A DNA stretch of 64,000 nucleotides from Pseudomonas nabeulensis. GTDB lineage: Bacteria > Pseudomonadota > Gammaproteobacteria > Pseudomonadales > Pseudomonadaceae. Position 1 is the first letter of the stretch, and each line of letters starts with the position of its first letter. The position numbers and the translations under genes are program-made. Below are positions 1-8,794 of this stretch, one piece after another. The stretch lies in assembly GCF_004682045.1 (NCBI RefSeq), contig NZ_QUZT01000035.1:1-64000 (forward strand). Reading direction: 5' to 3'. The notes beneath the pieces were generated by a model. That model ran no database searches and was not told the origin of the DNA. It saw nothing but the letters and a program-made list of their open reading frames with translations.

Positions 1-22
1 GGGCTTGCCCCCTCCCACATTT
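1..22. repeat. Right end of a REP element cut by the window edge
   Basis: The first bases read GGGCTTGCCCCCTCCCACAT, the right arm of the same REP repeat found in full at 44.7, 52.1, 55.1, 56.8 and 63.7 kb. The rest of the element lies outside the window. Confidence 0.75.
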
Positions 23-53
23 AGAAATCATTGAAGCTTGAACTGTGGATAAC

Positions 54-1421
54 TCAGCTTTTCTTGATTTTGACCGGGCGCTTCCAACCGTCGATGTTGC
101 GTTGACGGGCGCGCGCCACGCCGAGCTGCAAGTTATCCACATCCACGTTGATGGTGGAGCCCGCAGCGGTGGTGGCACCATCACCGATGCTTACTGGAGC
201 GACCAACGAGTTGTTGGAGCCGATAAATACGTCTTCGCCCAACACGGTCTGGTGCTTGTTGGCGCCATCGTAGTTGCAGGTGATGGTGCCGGCGCCGATG
301 TTGGTGCGTGCACCGATGACGGCGTCACCCAGGTAGGTCAGGTGACCGGCTTTGGCGCCCTCGCCCAGATGGGCGTTTTTCAGTTCGACAAAGTTACCCA
401 CATGGGCCTTGGCCTCCAGCACGCTGCCAGGGCGCAGGCGGGCAAATGGGCCAGCATCGCTGCCCTCACCCATCACCGCGCCTTCCAGGTGGCTATTAGC
501 CTTGATGACGACGCCTTTGCGCAGGGTGCTGTCCTTGATCACGCAGTTCGGACCGATCACCACGTCATCTTCGATGACCACGCGGCCTTCGAGGATCACG
601 TTGATATCAATCAGCACGTCGCGGCCAACGGTCACTTCACCACGCACATCGAAGCGCGCCGGGTCGCGCAGGGTCACGCCCTGGGCCATCAGGCGGCGGC
701 CTTCGCGCAGTTGGTAGTGACGCTCCAGTTCGGCGAGCTGCTTGCGGTCGTTGGCGCCCTGCACTTCCATTGGGTCGTGGGGTTGTTCGGTGGCGACCAG
801 CAGGCCATCGCTCACGGCCATCTCGATGACGTCGGTGAGGTAGTACTCGCCTTGGGCGTTGTTGTTGGACAGGCGGCTCATCCAGTCGGCGAGCTTATTG
901 GCAGGCACCGCCAGAATGCCGGTGTTGCCTTCGGTGATTGCGCGCTGGGCTTCGCTGGCATCTTTGTGTTCAACGATGGCGGCAACCTTGCCGTCGGCAT
1001 TGCGCACGATGCGGCCGTAGCCGGTCGGGTCATCCAATTCAACGGTGAGCAGGCCCATCTGGCCAGGCACGACATGCTTGAGCAGGCGTTGCAGGGTTTC
1101 GACTTCGATCAACGGCACGTCACCGTAGAGGATCAGTACGGTATCGGCGGTGATGAACGGCACCGCTTGCGCAGTGGCGTGGCCGGTGCCGAGTTGCTTG
1201 TCTTGCAATACGAAATTCAGGTCGTCCGCTGCCAGGCGTTCACGCACCGCGTCGGCACCATGGCCGATCACGACGTGAATGCGCTGCGGATCAAGTTGCC
1301 GGGCCGTGTGGATAACATGGCCAAGCATGGAATTGCCGGCAACCGGGTGCAGCACCTTGGGCAGGGCTGAACGCATGCGGGTGCCCTGGCCTGCGGCAAG
1401 AATCACGATTTCAAGAGACAT
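54..1421 (-). CDS. glmU: Bifunctional UDP-N-acetylglucosamine pyrophosphorylase / glucosamine-1-phosphate N-acetyltransferase
   Basis: A 455-residue cytosolic enzyme, full length for GlmU. It acetylates glucosamine-1-phosphate and then uridylylates it to UDP-GlcNAc, the precursor of peptidoglycan and lipid A. The N-terminal nucleotidyltransferase motif LAAGQGTRM lies at residues 8-16. The C-terminal half is a left-handed beta-helix of hexapeptide repeats, with the acetyltransferase segment AHVGNFVELKNA and the GAGTITCNYDG loop. It is the last gene on the minus strand after the atp operon, separated from atpC by a hairpin terminator, so it probably has its own promoter. Two perfect DnaA boxes lie in it (133-141 and 1307-1315), and a third (44-52) lies over its stop region. 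Confidence 0.97.
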   Translation of the reverse strand: MSLEIVILAAGQGTRMRSALPKVLHPVAGNSMLGHVIHTARQLDPQRIHVVIGHGADAVRERLAADDLNFVLQDKQLGTGHATAQAVPFITADTVLILYGDVPLIEVETLQRLLKHVVPGQMGLLTVELDDPTGYGRIVRNADGKVAAIVEHKDASEAQRAITEGNTGILAVPANKLADWMSRLSNNNAQGEYYLTDVIEMAVSDGLLVATEQPHDPMEVQGANDRKQLAELERHYQLREGRRLMAQGVTLRDPARFDVRGEVTVGRDVLIDINVILEGRVVIEDDVVIGPNCVIKDSTLRKGVVIKANSHLEGAVMGEGSDAGPFARLRPGSVLEAKAHVGNFVELKNAHLGEGAKAGHLTYLGDAVIGARTNIGAGTITCNYDGANKHQTVLGEDVFIGSNNSLVAPVSIGDGATTAAGSTINVDVDNLQLGVARARQRNIDGWKRPVKIKKS

Positions 1422-1486
1422 GGATGGCTACCAATCCTGGGAGGTCTGGCTTCAGACCAGAGATGTTTTGTGCGGAAAAAGAAAAA

Positions 1487-1504
1487 GGGTAGCCGAGGCT
1501 ACCC
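1487..1504 (-). terminator. Rho-independent terminator of the atp operon
   Basis: The inverted repeat GGGTAGCC/GGCTACCC is flanked by an A-run on its left and a T-run on its right, so it could work in both directions. On the minus strand it lies between the atpC stop and glmU. Confidence 0.85.
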
Positions 1505-1544
1505 TTTTTAATCAATCGCGCTTGAAGCGTGACGGCATGGCCGC

Positions 1545-1961
1545 TTACTTCTTGCGGATCTGCTGGAGCGTGCGCAGCTGGGCTGCAGCCTCGGCCAGAC
1601 GTACAGCAGCAGCGCTGTAGTCGAAGTCCGCACCCTTTTCGTTCAGGGCCTTCTCGGCAGCCTTGACGGCTTCCTGAGCGGAGGCTTCATCCAGGTCGCC
1701 AGCACGTTGCACAGTGTCGGCAAGTACCTTGACCATGTTCGGCTGAACCTCGAGGAAACCACCGGAGATGTAAAACACCTCCCTTTCCCCGCCTTGCTTG
1801 GTCAGAGTGATCGGACCCGGCTTCAAGCTGGTGATCAACGGCGCGTGACCCATGGCAATACCAAGGTCACCGAGTTCGCCGTGTGCAATCACCATCTCTA
1901 CCAGACCGGAGAAGATTTCCCCTTCCGCGCTGACGATATCGCAATGGACTGTCATAGCCAT
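1545..1961 (-). CDS. atpC: F1Fo ATP synthase subunit epsilon
   Basis: A 138-residue protein starting MAMTVHCDIVSAEGEIFSG, the usual start and length of the Pseudomonas epsilon subunit. Epsilon sits in the central stalk of F1, couples rotation to catalysis and inhibits ATP hydrolysis. The N-terminal beta-sandwich contains the typical GDLGIAMGHAPLI segment. The C-terminal part is helical and ends in the basic LRTLQQIRKK. It is the last gene of the atp operon, 44 bases after atpD, and is followed by a strong terminator. Confidence 0.97.
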   Translation of the reverse strand: MAMTVHCDIVSAEGEIFSGLVEMVIAHGELGDLGIAMGHAPLITSLKPGPITLTKQGGEREVFYISGGFLEVQPNMVKVLADTVQRAGDLDEASAQEAVKAAEKALNEKGADFDYSAAAVRLAEAAAQLRTLQQIRKK

Positions 1962-2005
1962 CTGATTGCCTCAACCTGATGAGCGCCCGTTTCCGGGCGC
2001 TTGGA

Positions 2006-3382
2006 TTACAGTTTCTTGGCTTTCTCGATCGCTTCTTCGATGCCGCCGACCATGTAGAACGCTTGTTCTGGCAGGTGGTCGTAGTCACCGTTGAGGATGC
2101 CTTTGAAGCCAGCAATGGTGTCTTTCAGGGAAACGTATTTACCCGAGGCACCGGTGAAGACTTCAGCCACGAAGAACGGCTGCGACAAGAAACGCTGGAT
2201 CTTACGAGCACGGTTTACCAACTGCTTGTCGGCTTCCGACAGCTCGTCCATACCCAGGATCGCAATGATGTCCTTCAGTTCTTTGTAACGCTGCAGCACG
2301 TACTGAACGCCGCGAGCGGTGTCGTAGTGCTCCTGGCCGATCACGTTCGGGTCCAGCTGGCGCGAAGTCGAGTCCAGTGGATCGACCGCTGGGTAGATAC
2401 CCAGGGAAGCGATGTCACGGGACAGAACGACGGTGGCGTCCAAGTGGGCGAAAGTGGTCGCTGGCGACGGGTCGGTCAAGTCGTCCGCAGGTACGTATAC
2501 CGCTTGGATCGAGGTGATCGAACCTTCCTTGGTCGAAGTGATACGTTCTTGCAGAACGCCCATCTCTTCAGCCAGGGTCGGCTGGTAACCTACTGCCGAA
2601 GGCATACGGCCCAGCAGTGCGGATACTTCAGTACCGGCCAGGGTGTAACGGTAGATGTTGTCGACGAACAGCAGAACGTCGTTACCTTCGTCACGGAACT
2701 TCTCGGCCATGGTCAGGCCAGTCAGTGCTACGCGCAGACGGTTTCCCGGCGGCTCGTTCATCTGACCGTAAACCAGTGCCACTTTGTCCAGAACGTTGGA
2801 GTCCTTCATCTCGTGGTAGAAGTCGTTACCCTCACGAGTACGCTCACCCACACCGGCGAACACGGAATAACCGCTGTGCTCGATGGCGATGTTACGGATC
2901 AGTTCCATCATGTTTACGGTCTTGCCTACACCGGCACCACCGAACAGACCGACTTTACCGCCCTTGGCGAACGGGCAAACCAGGTCGATAACCTTGATGC
3001 CGGTTTCCAGCAGGTCGTTGCCGCCAGCTTGTTCCGCGAACGAAGGTGCTGGACGGTGAATGCCCCAGCGCTCTTCGGTGTCGATCGGGCCAGCTTCGTC
3101 AATCGGGTTGCCCAGTACGTCCATGATCCGGCCCAGGGTCGCTTTACCGACCGGTACGGAGATGGCTGCGCCAGAGTCGACAACGTCCAGACCGCGCTTC
3201 AAGCCTTCGGTGGAACCCATCGCAATGGTACGAACTACGCCGTCGCCCAGCTGCTGCTGAACTTCCAGAGTAGTGTCCGCGCCTTGTACTTTCAGCGCGT
3301 TGTAGATGCTCGGTACGCTGTCGCGTGGAAATTCCACGTCGATAACGGCGCCGATGATTTGAACGATACGTCCGCTACTCAT
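2006..3382 (-). CDS. atpD: F1Fo ATP synthase subunit beta
   Basis: The 458-residue catalytic subunit of F1, full length. The Walker A motif GGAGVGKT is at residues 148-155. GERTREGNDFYHEM contains the catalytic glutamate region, and LLFVDNIYRYT is the Walker B strand. Three copies alternate with AtpA in the cytoplasmic F1 head and make ATP from ADP and phosphate. The start is well supported by AGAGGAT just upstream. It lies between atpG and atpC in the standard operon order. Confidence 0.98.
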   Translation of the reverse strand: MSSGRIVQIIGAVIDVEFPRDSVPSIYNALKVQGADTTLEVQQQLGDGVVRTIAMGSTEGLKRGLDVVDSGAAISVPVGKATLGRIMDVLGNPIDEAGPIDTEERWGIHRPAPSFAEQAGGNDLLETGIKVIDLVCPFAKGGKVGLFGGAGVGKTVNMMELIRNIAIEHSGYSVFAGVGERTREGNDFYHEMKDSNVLDKVALVYGQMNEPPGNRLRVALTGLTMAEKFRDEGNDVLLFVDNIYRYTLAGTEVSALLGRMPSAVGYQPTLAEEMGVLQERITSTKEGSITSIQAVYVPADDLTDPSPATTFAHLDATVVLSRDIASLGIYPAVDPLDSTSRQLDPNVIGQEHYDTARGVQYVLQRYKELKDIIAILGMDELSEADKQLVNRARKIQRFLSQPFFVAEVFTGASGKYVSLKDTIAGFKGILNGDYDHLPEQAFYMVGGIEEAIEKAKKL

Positions 3383-3409
3383 AGCTGGATCCTCTGAATA
3401 TTTGAACCG

Positions 3410-4270
3410 TTAAACCGCGGCAGCGCCGCCGACGATTTCCGAGATCTCTTGGGTGATCGCAGCCTGACGCGCCTTGTTGTAGATCAGTTGCAAATCACTG
3501 ATCAGATCACCGGCGTTATCGGTAGCGTTTTTCATCGCGATCATCCGCGCCGCTTGTTCAGCTGCGTTGTTCTCGACCACCGCCTGGTACACCTGCGACT
3601 CCACGTAGCGCACCATCAAGCCGTCAAGCAGCTCTTTGGCGTCTGGTTCGTAGAGGTAGTCCCAGTGGTGCTTGAGTTCCTGATCCGGGGTCGCCACCAG
3701 TGGAATCAATTGCTCCACGGTTGGCTGCTGGGTCATGGTGTTGATGAACTTGTTGGATACCACGGAGAGGCGGTCAATCCGGCCTTCCAGGTACGCATCC
3801 AGCATCACCTTCACACTGCCGATCAAGTCATTGATCGACGGCTCTTCACCCAGGTGGCTGATAGCTGCAACGACGTTACCGCCGAAGTTGCGGAAAAAGG
3901 CCGCACCCTTGCTACCAACAACACACAGATCGATCTCGACGCCGTTTTCGCGGTTTACCGCCATGTCCTTGACCAGGGCCTTGAACAGGTTGGTATTCAA
4001 ACCACCGCACAAACCACGGTCACTGCTCACAACCACATAACCCACACGCTTAACTTCGCGGTCGATCATGAACGGGTGGCGGTATTCCGGGTTGGCGTTG
4101 GCCAAATGCCCAATTACCTGGCGGATACGCTCCGCATAAGGACGGCTAGCAGCCATGCGCATTTGTGCCTTGCGCATTTTGCTGACCGCCACTTTTTCCA
4201 TGGCGCTGGTAATTTTTTGCGTGCTTTTGATGCTCGCAATCTTACTGCGAATCTCTTTTGCGCCTGCCAT
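3410..4270 (-). CDS. atpG: F1Fo ATP synthase subunit gamma
   Basis: The 286-residue rotor shaft of F1. The N-terminal MAGAKEIRSKIASIKSTQKI and the C-terminal ARQAAITQEISEIVGGAAAV are the conserved terminal helices that form the coiled coil inside the alpha-beta ring. SSDRGLCGGLN is the family signature of the central Rossmann-like domain. Length and position between atpA and atpD are standard. Confidence 0.98.
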   Translation of the reverse strand: MAGAKEIRSKIASIKSTQKITSAMEKVAVSKMRKAQMRMAASRPYAERIRQVIGHLANANPEYRHPFMIDREVKRVGYVVVSSDRGLCGGLNTNLFKALVKDMAVNRENGVEIDLCVVGSKGAAFFRNFGGNVVAAISHLGEEPSINDLIGSVKVMLDAYLEGRIDRLSVVSNKFINTMTQQPTVEQLIPLVATPDQELKHHWDYLYEPDAKELLDGLMVRYVESQVYQAVVENNAAEQAARMIAMKNATDNAGDLISDLQLIYNKARQAAITQEISEIVGGAAAV

Positions 4271-4292
4271 GTAACACCTATCAGGTTAGCAA

Positions 4293-4314
4293 GCGGGAGC
4301 CTTGCGGCTCCCGC
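4293..4314 (-). other. Intra-operon hairpin between atpA and atpG
   Basis: A perfect 9-bp stem GCGGGAGCC/GGCTCCCGC with a 4-base loop lies in the 50-base atpA-atpG gap. No T-run follows, so it is more likely an mRNA processing or stability element than a terminator. That role is inferred. Confidence 0.55.
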
Positions 4315-4320
4315 TGCGGC

Positions 4321-5865
4321 TTACCAGGTTTGGGTGGCCTTGAACTTCTCGATACCGGCTTTGAGGCCAGCGTCGATGTCGTCATTGAAGTCACCCTTCA
4401 CGTTGATCTTGGCCAACAAGTCGGCGTGATCGCGGTTGAAGTAAGCAATCAGCGCTTGTTCAAAGCTGCCAACCTTGGCGATTTCAACGTCAGTCAGGAA
4501 CCCACGCTCAGCGGCATACAGCGACAACGCCATGTCAGCGATCGACATTGGGGCGTATTGCTTCTGCTTCATCAGCTCGGTAACGCGCTGACCATGCTCA
4601 AGTTGCTTACGGGTCGCTTCGTCCAGGTCAGAAGCGAACTGGGCGAATGCCGCCAGTTCACGGTACTGAGCCAGAGCGGTACGGATACCACCGGAGAGCT
4701 TCTTGATGATCTTGGTCTGAGCGGCACCACCCACACGGGATACCGAAACACCGGCGTTCACTGCAGGGCGGATGCCCGAGTTGAACATGGCCGATTCCAG
4801 GAAGATCTGACCGTCGGTGATGGAAATCACGTTGGTCGGAACGAACGCGGAAACGTCGCCAGCCTGGGTTTCGATGATCGGCAGTGCGGTCAGGGAACCG
4901 GTTTTGCCGGTCACTGCGCCGTTGGTGAACTTCTCTACGTACTCTTCCGAAACGCGGGATGCGCGCTCCAGCAGACGGGAGTGGAGATAGAACACGTCGC
5001 CTGGGTAAGCTTCACGACCTGGTGGACGGCGCAGCAGCAGGGAAATCTGGCGGTAAGCCACTGCTTGCTTGGACAGATCGTCATAAACGATCAGCGCGTC
5101 TTCACCGCGGTCACGGAAGAATTCACCCATGGTGCAACCGGCGTACGGTGCCAGGTACTGCAGCGCAGGCGATTCCGAAGCACTGGCAGCCACGATGATC
5201 GTGTTCTTCAGTGCGCCGTTCTCTTCCAGCTTGCGAACCACGTTGGCGATGGTCGATTGTTTCTGACCGATCGCTACGTAGACGCAGAAAATGCCGCTGT
5301 CTTTCTGGTTGATGATCGCGTCGATGGCCAGAGCGGTTTTACCGATCTGACGGTCGCCGATGATCAGCTCACGCTGGCCACGGCCGACAGGGATCATGGC
5401 ATCGACAGCCTTGTAGCCAGTCTGTACAGGCTGGTCTACCGACTTACGCCAGATCACGCCTGGAGCAACTTTCTCGACCGCGTCGGTCTCGGTGTTGCCC
5501 AGTGGACCTTTGCCGTCAACAGGGTTACCCAGTGCGTCGACTACGCGACCCAGCAGTTCCTTACCAACCGGAACCTCCAGGATGCGGCCGGTGCACTTGG
5601 CGCTCATGCCTTCAGCCAGAGACTGGTAAGCACCGAGGATTACGGCACCTACGGAGTCTTGCTCCAGGTTGAGGGCCATACCGTAGACGCCGCCCGGAAA
5701 CTCGATCATCTCGCCGGACATTACGTCGGCCAGACCGTGAATCCGCACGATGCCGTCAGATACGCTGACGACAGTGCCTTCGTTACGGGCTTGGGAGGTC
5801 ACATCGAGCTTGTCGATGCGGCCCTTGATAATTTCACTTATTTCGGAAGGATTGAGTTGCTGCAT
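4321..5865 (-). CDS. atpA: F1Fo ATP synthase subunit alpha
   Basis: The 514-residue non-catalytic nucleotide-binding subunit of F1. The Walker A motif GDRQIGKT is at residues 170-177. The SRVGGAAQTK segment near the interface carries the arginine that reaches into the beta active site. The N-terminus MQQLNPSEISEIIKGRID is the standard delta-binding helix. It is preceded by atpH with a 21-base gap and followed by atpG. Confidence 0.98.
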   Translation of the reverse strand: MQQLNPSEISEIIKGRIDKLDVTSQARNEGTVVSVSDGIVRIHGLADVMSGEMIEFPGGVYGMALNLEQDSVGAVILGAYQSLAEGMSAKCTGRILEVPVGKELLGRVVDALGNPVDGKGPLGNTETDAVEKVAPGVIWRKSVDQPVQTGYKAVDAMIPVGRGQRELIIGDRQIGKTALAIDAIINQKDSGIFCVYVAIGQKQSTIANVVRKLEENGALKNTIIVAASASESPALQYLAPYAGCTMGEFFRDRGEDALIVYDDLSKQAVAYRQISLLLRRPPGREAYPGDVFYLHSRLLERASRVSEEYVEKFTNGAVTGKTGSLTALPIIETQAGDVSAFVPTNVISITDGQIFLESAMFNSGIRPAVNAGVSVSRVGGAAQTKIIKKLSGGIRTALAQYRELAAFAQFASDLDEATRKQLEHGQRVTELMKQKQYAPMSIADMALSLYAAERGFLTDVEIAKVGSFEQALIAYFNRDHADLLAKINVKGDFNDDIDAGLKAGIEKFKATQTW

Positions 5866-5886
5866 TGCTCTGCTGCCCCTTCAAAC

Positions 5887-6423
5887 TCAAGATTTCAATG
5901 CTTCGGCAAGATTCGCGAGTTTGCCGCGAATCGAGCCATCGATAACCAGGTCGCCGGCGCGAATGACAATGCCCCCAATGAGGGACTTGTCTTCCGCAAC
6001 TTGCAGGCGCACTTCCCGGTCGAGTCGTGCACTGAGAACCTTGGCGAGTTTGTCTTGCTGTTCTTGGTTCAATGCGAAAGCACTGGTTACTTCAACGTCT
6101 ACCGATTTCTCTTGCTCGGCCTTGTACAGGTCGAACAGAGCGGCGATCTCCGGCAGAAGCAGGAGACGGTCGTTTTCGGCAACGACGTGGATGAAGTTCT
6201 GCACCTTCACATCAAACTTGTCGCCGCACACGTCAATAAACGCGGCGGCCTTGTCTGCGCTCGTCAGTCGCGGGGCCTTGAGCACGCGCTGCATGGTGTC
6301 GTCTTGCGACACTGCTGCAGCCAGGCCGAGCATGGCTGACCAAGAGGCCAGCTGCTGGTGGGCCTGGGCGTGCTCGAAGGCTGCCTTAGCGTAAGGTCGG
6401 GCCAACGTGGTCAATTCTGCCAT
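5887..6423 (-). CDS. atpH: F1Fo ATP synthase subunit delta
   Basis: A 178-residue protein, standard length for the peripheral-stalk subunit that joins AtpF to the top of F1. It begins MAELTTLARPYAKAAFEHA, the conserved N-terminal helix bundle, and has the IGGIVIRAGDLVIDGSIRGKL segment typical of the C-terminal domain. It lies between atpF and atpA with short gaps. Confidence 0.97.
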   Translation of the reverse strand: MAELTTLARPYAKAAFEHAQAHQQLASWSAMLGLAAAVSQDDTMQRVLKAPRLTSADKAAAFIDVCGDKFDVKVQNFIHVVAENDRLLLLPEIAALFDLYKAEQEKSVDVEVTSAFALNQEQQDKLAKVLSARLDREVRLQVAEDKSLIGGIVIRAGDLVIDGSIRGKLANLAEALKS

Positions 6424-6435
6424 GATCGCCCTCGC

Positions 6436-6906
6436 TTAAATTTCAGCAGCCAGTTTGTTAACCAGCTCCGCGTGCGCGTTTTGATCGATTGTGGCACCCA
6501 GGATCTTCTCAGCACCGCCAACGGCCAGGGCACCCAGTTGGGCACGCAGCGCGTCTTTGACACCGTTCAGTTCCTGCTCGATCTCGGCCTGAGCCTGAAC
6601 CTTCACACGGTCAGCGTCGATACGGGCTTTTTCAACAGCCTCTTCAACGATCTGGTTACCGCGTTTCTTGGCTTGCTCAATGATTTCGGCTGCTTGAGCT
6701 TTCGCTTCGCGCAGTTGCTGACCCGCTTTATCTTGGGCCAACTCCAGGTCGCGAGCTGCTCGTGCTGCAGCGTCCAGTCCATCCGCGATCTTCTTCTGAC
6801 GTTCGTGCAGAGCTGCGATGACCGGAGGCCATACGAACTTCATGCAGAAAACGACAAAAATCAAGAACGCTAAGGACTGACCAATAATGGTTGCATTAAT
6901 GTTCAC
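6436..6906 (-). CDS. atpF: F1Fo ATP synthase subunit b
   Basis: A 156-residue peripheral-stalk subunit. One N-terminal membrane helix (about residues 6-26) is followed by a long charged coiled coil that dimerises and holds delta. The frame is open 12 codons further upstream, but the family begins at (M)NINATIIGQS. This corresponds to a GTG codon at 6904-6906 preceded by GAGG about 8 bases upstream, so the GTG start is chosen. Length then matches the Pseudomonas family. Confidence 0.93.
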   Translation of the reverse strand: MNINATIIGQSLAFLIFVVFCMKFVWPPVIAALHERQKKIADGLDAAARAARDLELAQDKAGQQLREAKAQAAEIIEQAKKRGNQIVEEAVEKARIDADRVKVQAQAEIEQELNGVKDALRAQLGALAVGGAEKILGATIDQNAHAELVNKLAAEI

Positions 6907-6961
6907 GCCAATACCTCGCTCATTCGTTGCACAACACACCAATCACTCGAAAAACGAGTGA

Positions 6962-7219
6962 TTAACCGGCGAGTTGACCAACGAAGGGGTTCGCGAAGGT
7001 GAAGAACAGAGCGATACCAACACCGATCATGGTCACGGCGTCGAGCAGGCCGGCGACGATGAACATTTTAACTTGCAGCATTGGGACCATTTCTGGCTGA
7101 CGCGCTGCGCCTTCCAGGAATTTGCCGCCCAGCAGGCCGAAACCAATGGCAGTACCCAGGGCGCCCAGGCCGATCAACAGTGCAACAGCGATAGCGGTTA
7201 GACCAACTACAGTTTCCAT
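6962..7219 (-). CDS. atpE: F1Fo ATP synthase subunit c
   Basis: An 85-residue proteolipid made of two membrane hairpin helices. The proton-binding carboxylate is Asp60 in [12 protein letters not shown]. The conserved polar loop ARQPEM (about residues 39-44) contacts the rotor foot. Copies form the membrane ring that turns with proton flow. The start codon is directly preceded by GGGAGGAAAG, the strongest ribosome-binding site seen in the operon. This fits the need for many c subunits per complex. Confidence 0.98.
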
Positions 7220-7306
7220 CTTTCCTCCCGACTTTTACGTCGTATGGTTTAGGTTTTTTAGATTTTAAAGCGGTAAAACAAATCGTTTCATAGCCCGTGA
7301 GGGCCA

Positions 7307-7328
7307 CCTTCCCGTGTTACCGGGAAGG
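7307..7328 (-). other. Intra-operon hairpin between atpB and atpE
   Basis: CCTTCCCG/CGGGAAGG forms an 8-bp stem with a 6-base loop in the 133-base atpB-atpE gap. No T-run follows on the minus strand. A role in mRNA processing or stabilising the highly translated atpE message is an inference. Confidence 0.5.
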
Positions 7329-7352
7329 ACATCAGACTAGTCGAGACTGGTC

Positions 7353-8222
7353 TTAATGGTTTTCTTCGTGCGCCATCGACAGGTAGACGATGGTCAGCAT
7401 CATGAAGATGAACGCCTGCAGGGTGATAATCAGGATGTGGAACACAGCCCACGCCCACTGCAGGACAATGCCCAGGCCGCTAAGCCAGAGCAGACCGCTG
7501 CCGAACATCACAGCGATCAGGATGAACACCAACTCGCCGGCATACATGTTGCCGAACAGTCGCAGGGCCAGGGAGATCGGCTTGGCGACCAGGGTCACGA
7601 ATTCCAGCAGGAAGTTCACCGGGATCAGCAGGGCTTGAACGAAGATGTTCTTGCTGCCGAACGGGTGCAGGGTCAGTTCGCCGATGAAGCCGCCGATGCC
7701 CTTGATCTTGATGCTGTAGAAAATGATCAACGCGAATACCGACAGGGCCATGCCCAGGGTAGCGTTAGGGTCCGTGGTGGAAACCGCACGGAAAGGAATG
7801 TGGTGATCGCCGGAGATCAGGATGGCCAGCTGAGGAATCCAGTCGACCGGGATCAGGTCGACGGCGTTCATCAGGAACACCCAGACGAAGATGGTCAGTG
7901 CCAACGGTGCAATCACCGCGCTACGACCATGGAAGCTGTCCCGCACGCTGCCATCGACGAATTCGACCAATACTTCAACGAAGTTCTGCAATGCACCTGG
8001 CTGACCGGAAGTCGCCTTCTTTGCCGCCATGCGGAAAATCAGGACGAAGATCAGACCCAATGCGACCGACCAGCCCAGAGTATCCAGGTGGAAAGCCCAG
8101 AAGCCCATTTCTTTGGCCTCTGCTGCGGAGTGGGCAAAGCCCCAGCCGCCATTAGGAAGCTGACCGAAGGTCAGGTTCTGCAAGTGGTGCTGGATATAGC
8201 CCGAAGCGGTTGTTTCTGCCAT
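7353..8222 (-). CDS. atpB: F1Fo ATP synthase subunit a
   Basis: A 289-residue polytopic membrane protein forming the proton half-channels next to the c-ring. The key arginine lies in ISLALRLFGNMYAGELV, the most conserved helix of the family. The C-terminal helix (AVFHILIITLQAFIFMMLTIVYL) is also typical. It is the second gene of the operon, 16 bases after atpI. Confidence 0.97.
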   Translation of the reverse strand: MAETTASGYIQHHLQNLTFGQLPNGGWGFAHSAAEAKEMGFWAFHLDTLGWSVALGLIFVLIFRMAAKKATSGQPGALQNFVEVLVEFVDGSVRDSFHGRSAVIAPLALTIFVWVFLMNAVDLIPVDWIPQLAILISGDHHIPFRAVSTTDPNATLGMALSVFALIIFYSIKIKGIGGFIGELTLHPFGSKNIFVQALLIPVNFLLEFVTLVAKPISLALRLFGNMYAGELVFILIAVMFGSGLLWLSGLGIVLQWAWAVFHILIITLQAFIFMMLTIVYLSMAHEENH

Positions 8223-8238
8223 GGTTGCCTCAAACGCC

Positions 8239-8646
8239 CTAAGGTTTCGAAAGTCTTGTTTTCATTAGCAGGGGAGCGAACCAGCTGACCAGTTGGGTCA
8301 ACACGAAGACGCCGAATACAGCCAGCGGCGCCAATGGCTTCACACCTGCAAAGGTCAGTGCAAACAGCACTGCCGTTAAAATCAGTTTCCCTGCTTCGCC
8401 GGCATAAAAGGACCGGACGATAGCCTGGGCTGCTCGGGCGCCGGAAAACCGAAAGGCCCTGTGAGCAAAATACATATTGGGCAGCAAGGCTATCAGGCCT
8501 CCGCAGAGTCCTGAATATCCGGCTACGACTCCATGCCAGTACCAAAGCGCCAGCGCGGCGATCAGCAAAATGACAAGTTGAGCCAATAAAACCGGAAAAA
8601 CGGCCAAGCGATGGAACGGCAACGTGTTTGGCGTGCGGGTTTCCAT
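8239..8646 (-). CDS. atpI: F1Fo ATP synthase assembly protein subunit I
   Basis: A small (about 135 residues) membrane protein with four predicted helices, starting METRTPNTLPFHRLAVFPVLL. It heads the atp operon, where AtpI helps c-ring assembly and is not part of the finished enzyme. A GTG codon sits directly before the chosen ATG. GAGGAG about 8 bases upstream fits the ATG better. Confidence 0.9.
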   Translation of the reverse strand: METRTPNTLPFHRLAVFPVLLAQLVILLIAALALWYWHGVVAGYSGLCGGLIALLPNMYFAHRAFRFSGARAAQAIVRSFYAGEAGKLILTAVLFALTFAGVKPLAPLAVFGVFVLTQLVSWFAPLLMKTRLSKP

Positions 8647-8723
8647 CACTCTTGCTCCTCAATGGTCGGCTGCCGGAAATCAATAACTTGGCATAATTTG
8701 TGCCGACAAAATGCGCGCAGAGT

Positions 8724-8745
8724 ATAGGGGCGGTTCTGCCCCTAT
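8724..8745 (-). other. Hairpin between parB and atpI
   Basis: The 8-bp inverted repeat ATAGGGGC/GCCCCTAT with a 6-base loop lies in the 148-base gap between parB and atpI. It could end parAB transcription, but it lacks a clear T-run. The atp promoter must also lie in this gap; I could not place it with confidence. Confidence 0.45.
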
Positions 8746-8794
8746 TCAACTGTCGGGTAGTGATTTCCGATCACACGCTACATAAGCAAATGTT

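Noticed and set aside
45..1370. Long open frame on the plus strand opposite glmU, and similar long antisense frames opposite atpD, atpA (4258-6339), yidC (18888-20459), glyS (40451-42217) and trkA (45115-46515)
   Set aside because: They are mirror frames of G+C-rich genes with no recognisable domains, while the opposite strand encodes a complete known protein in each case.
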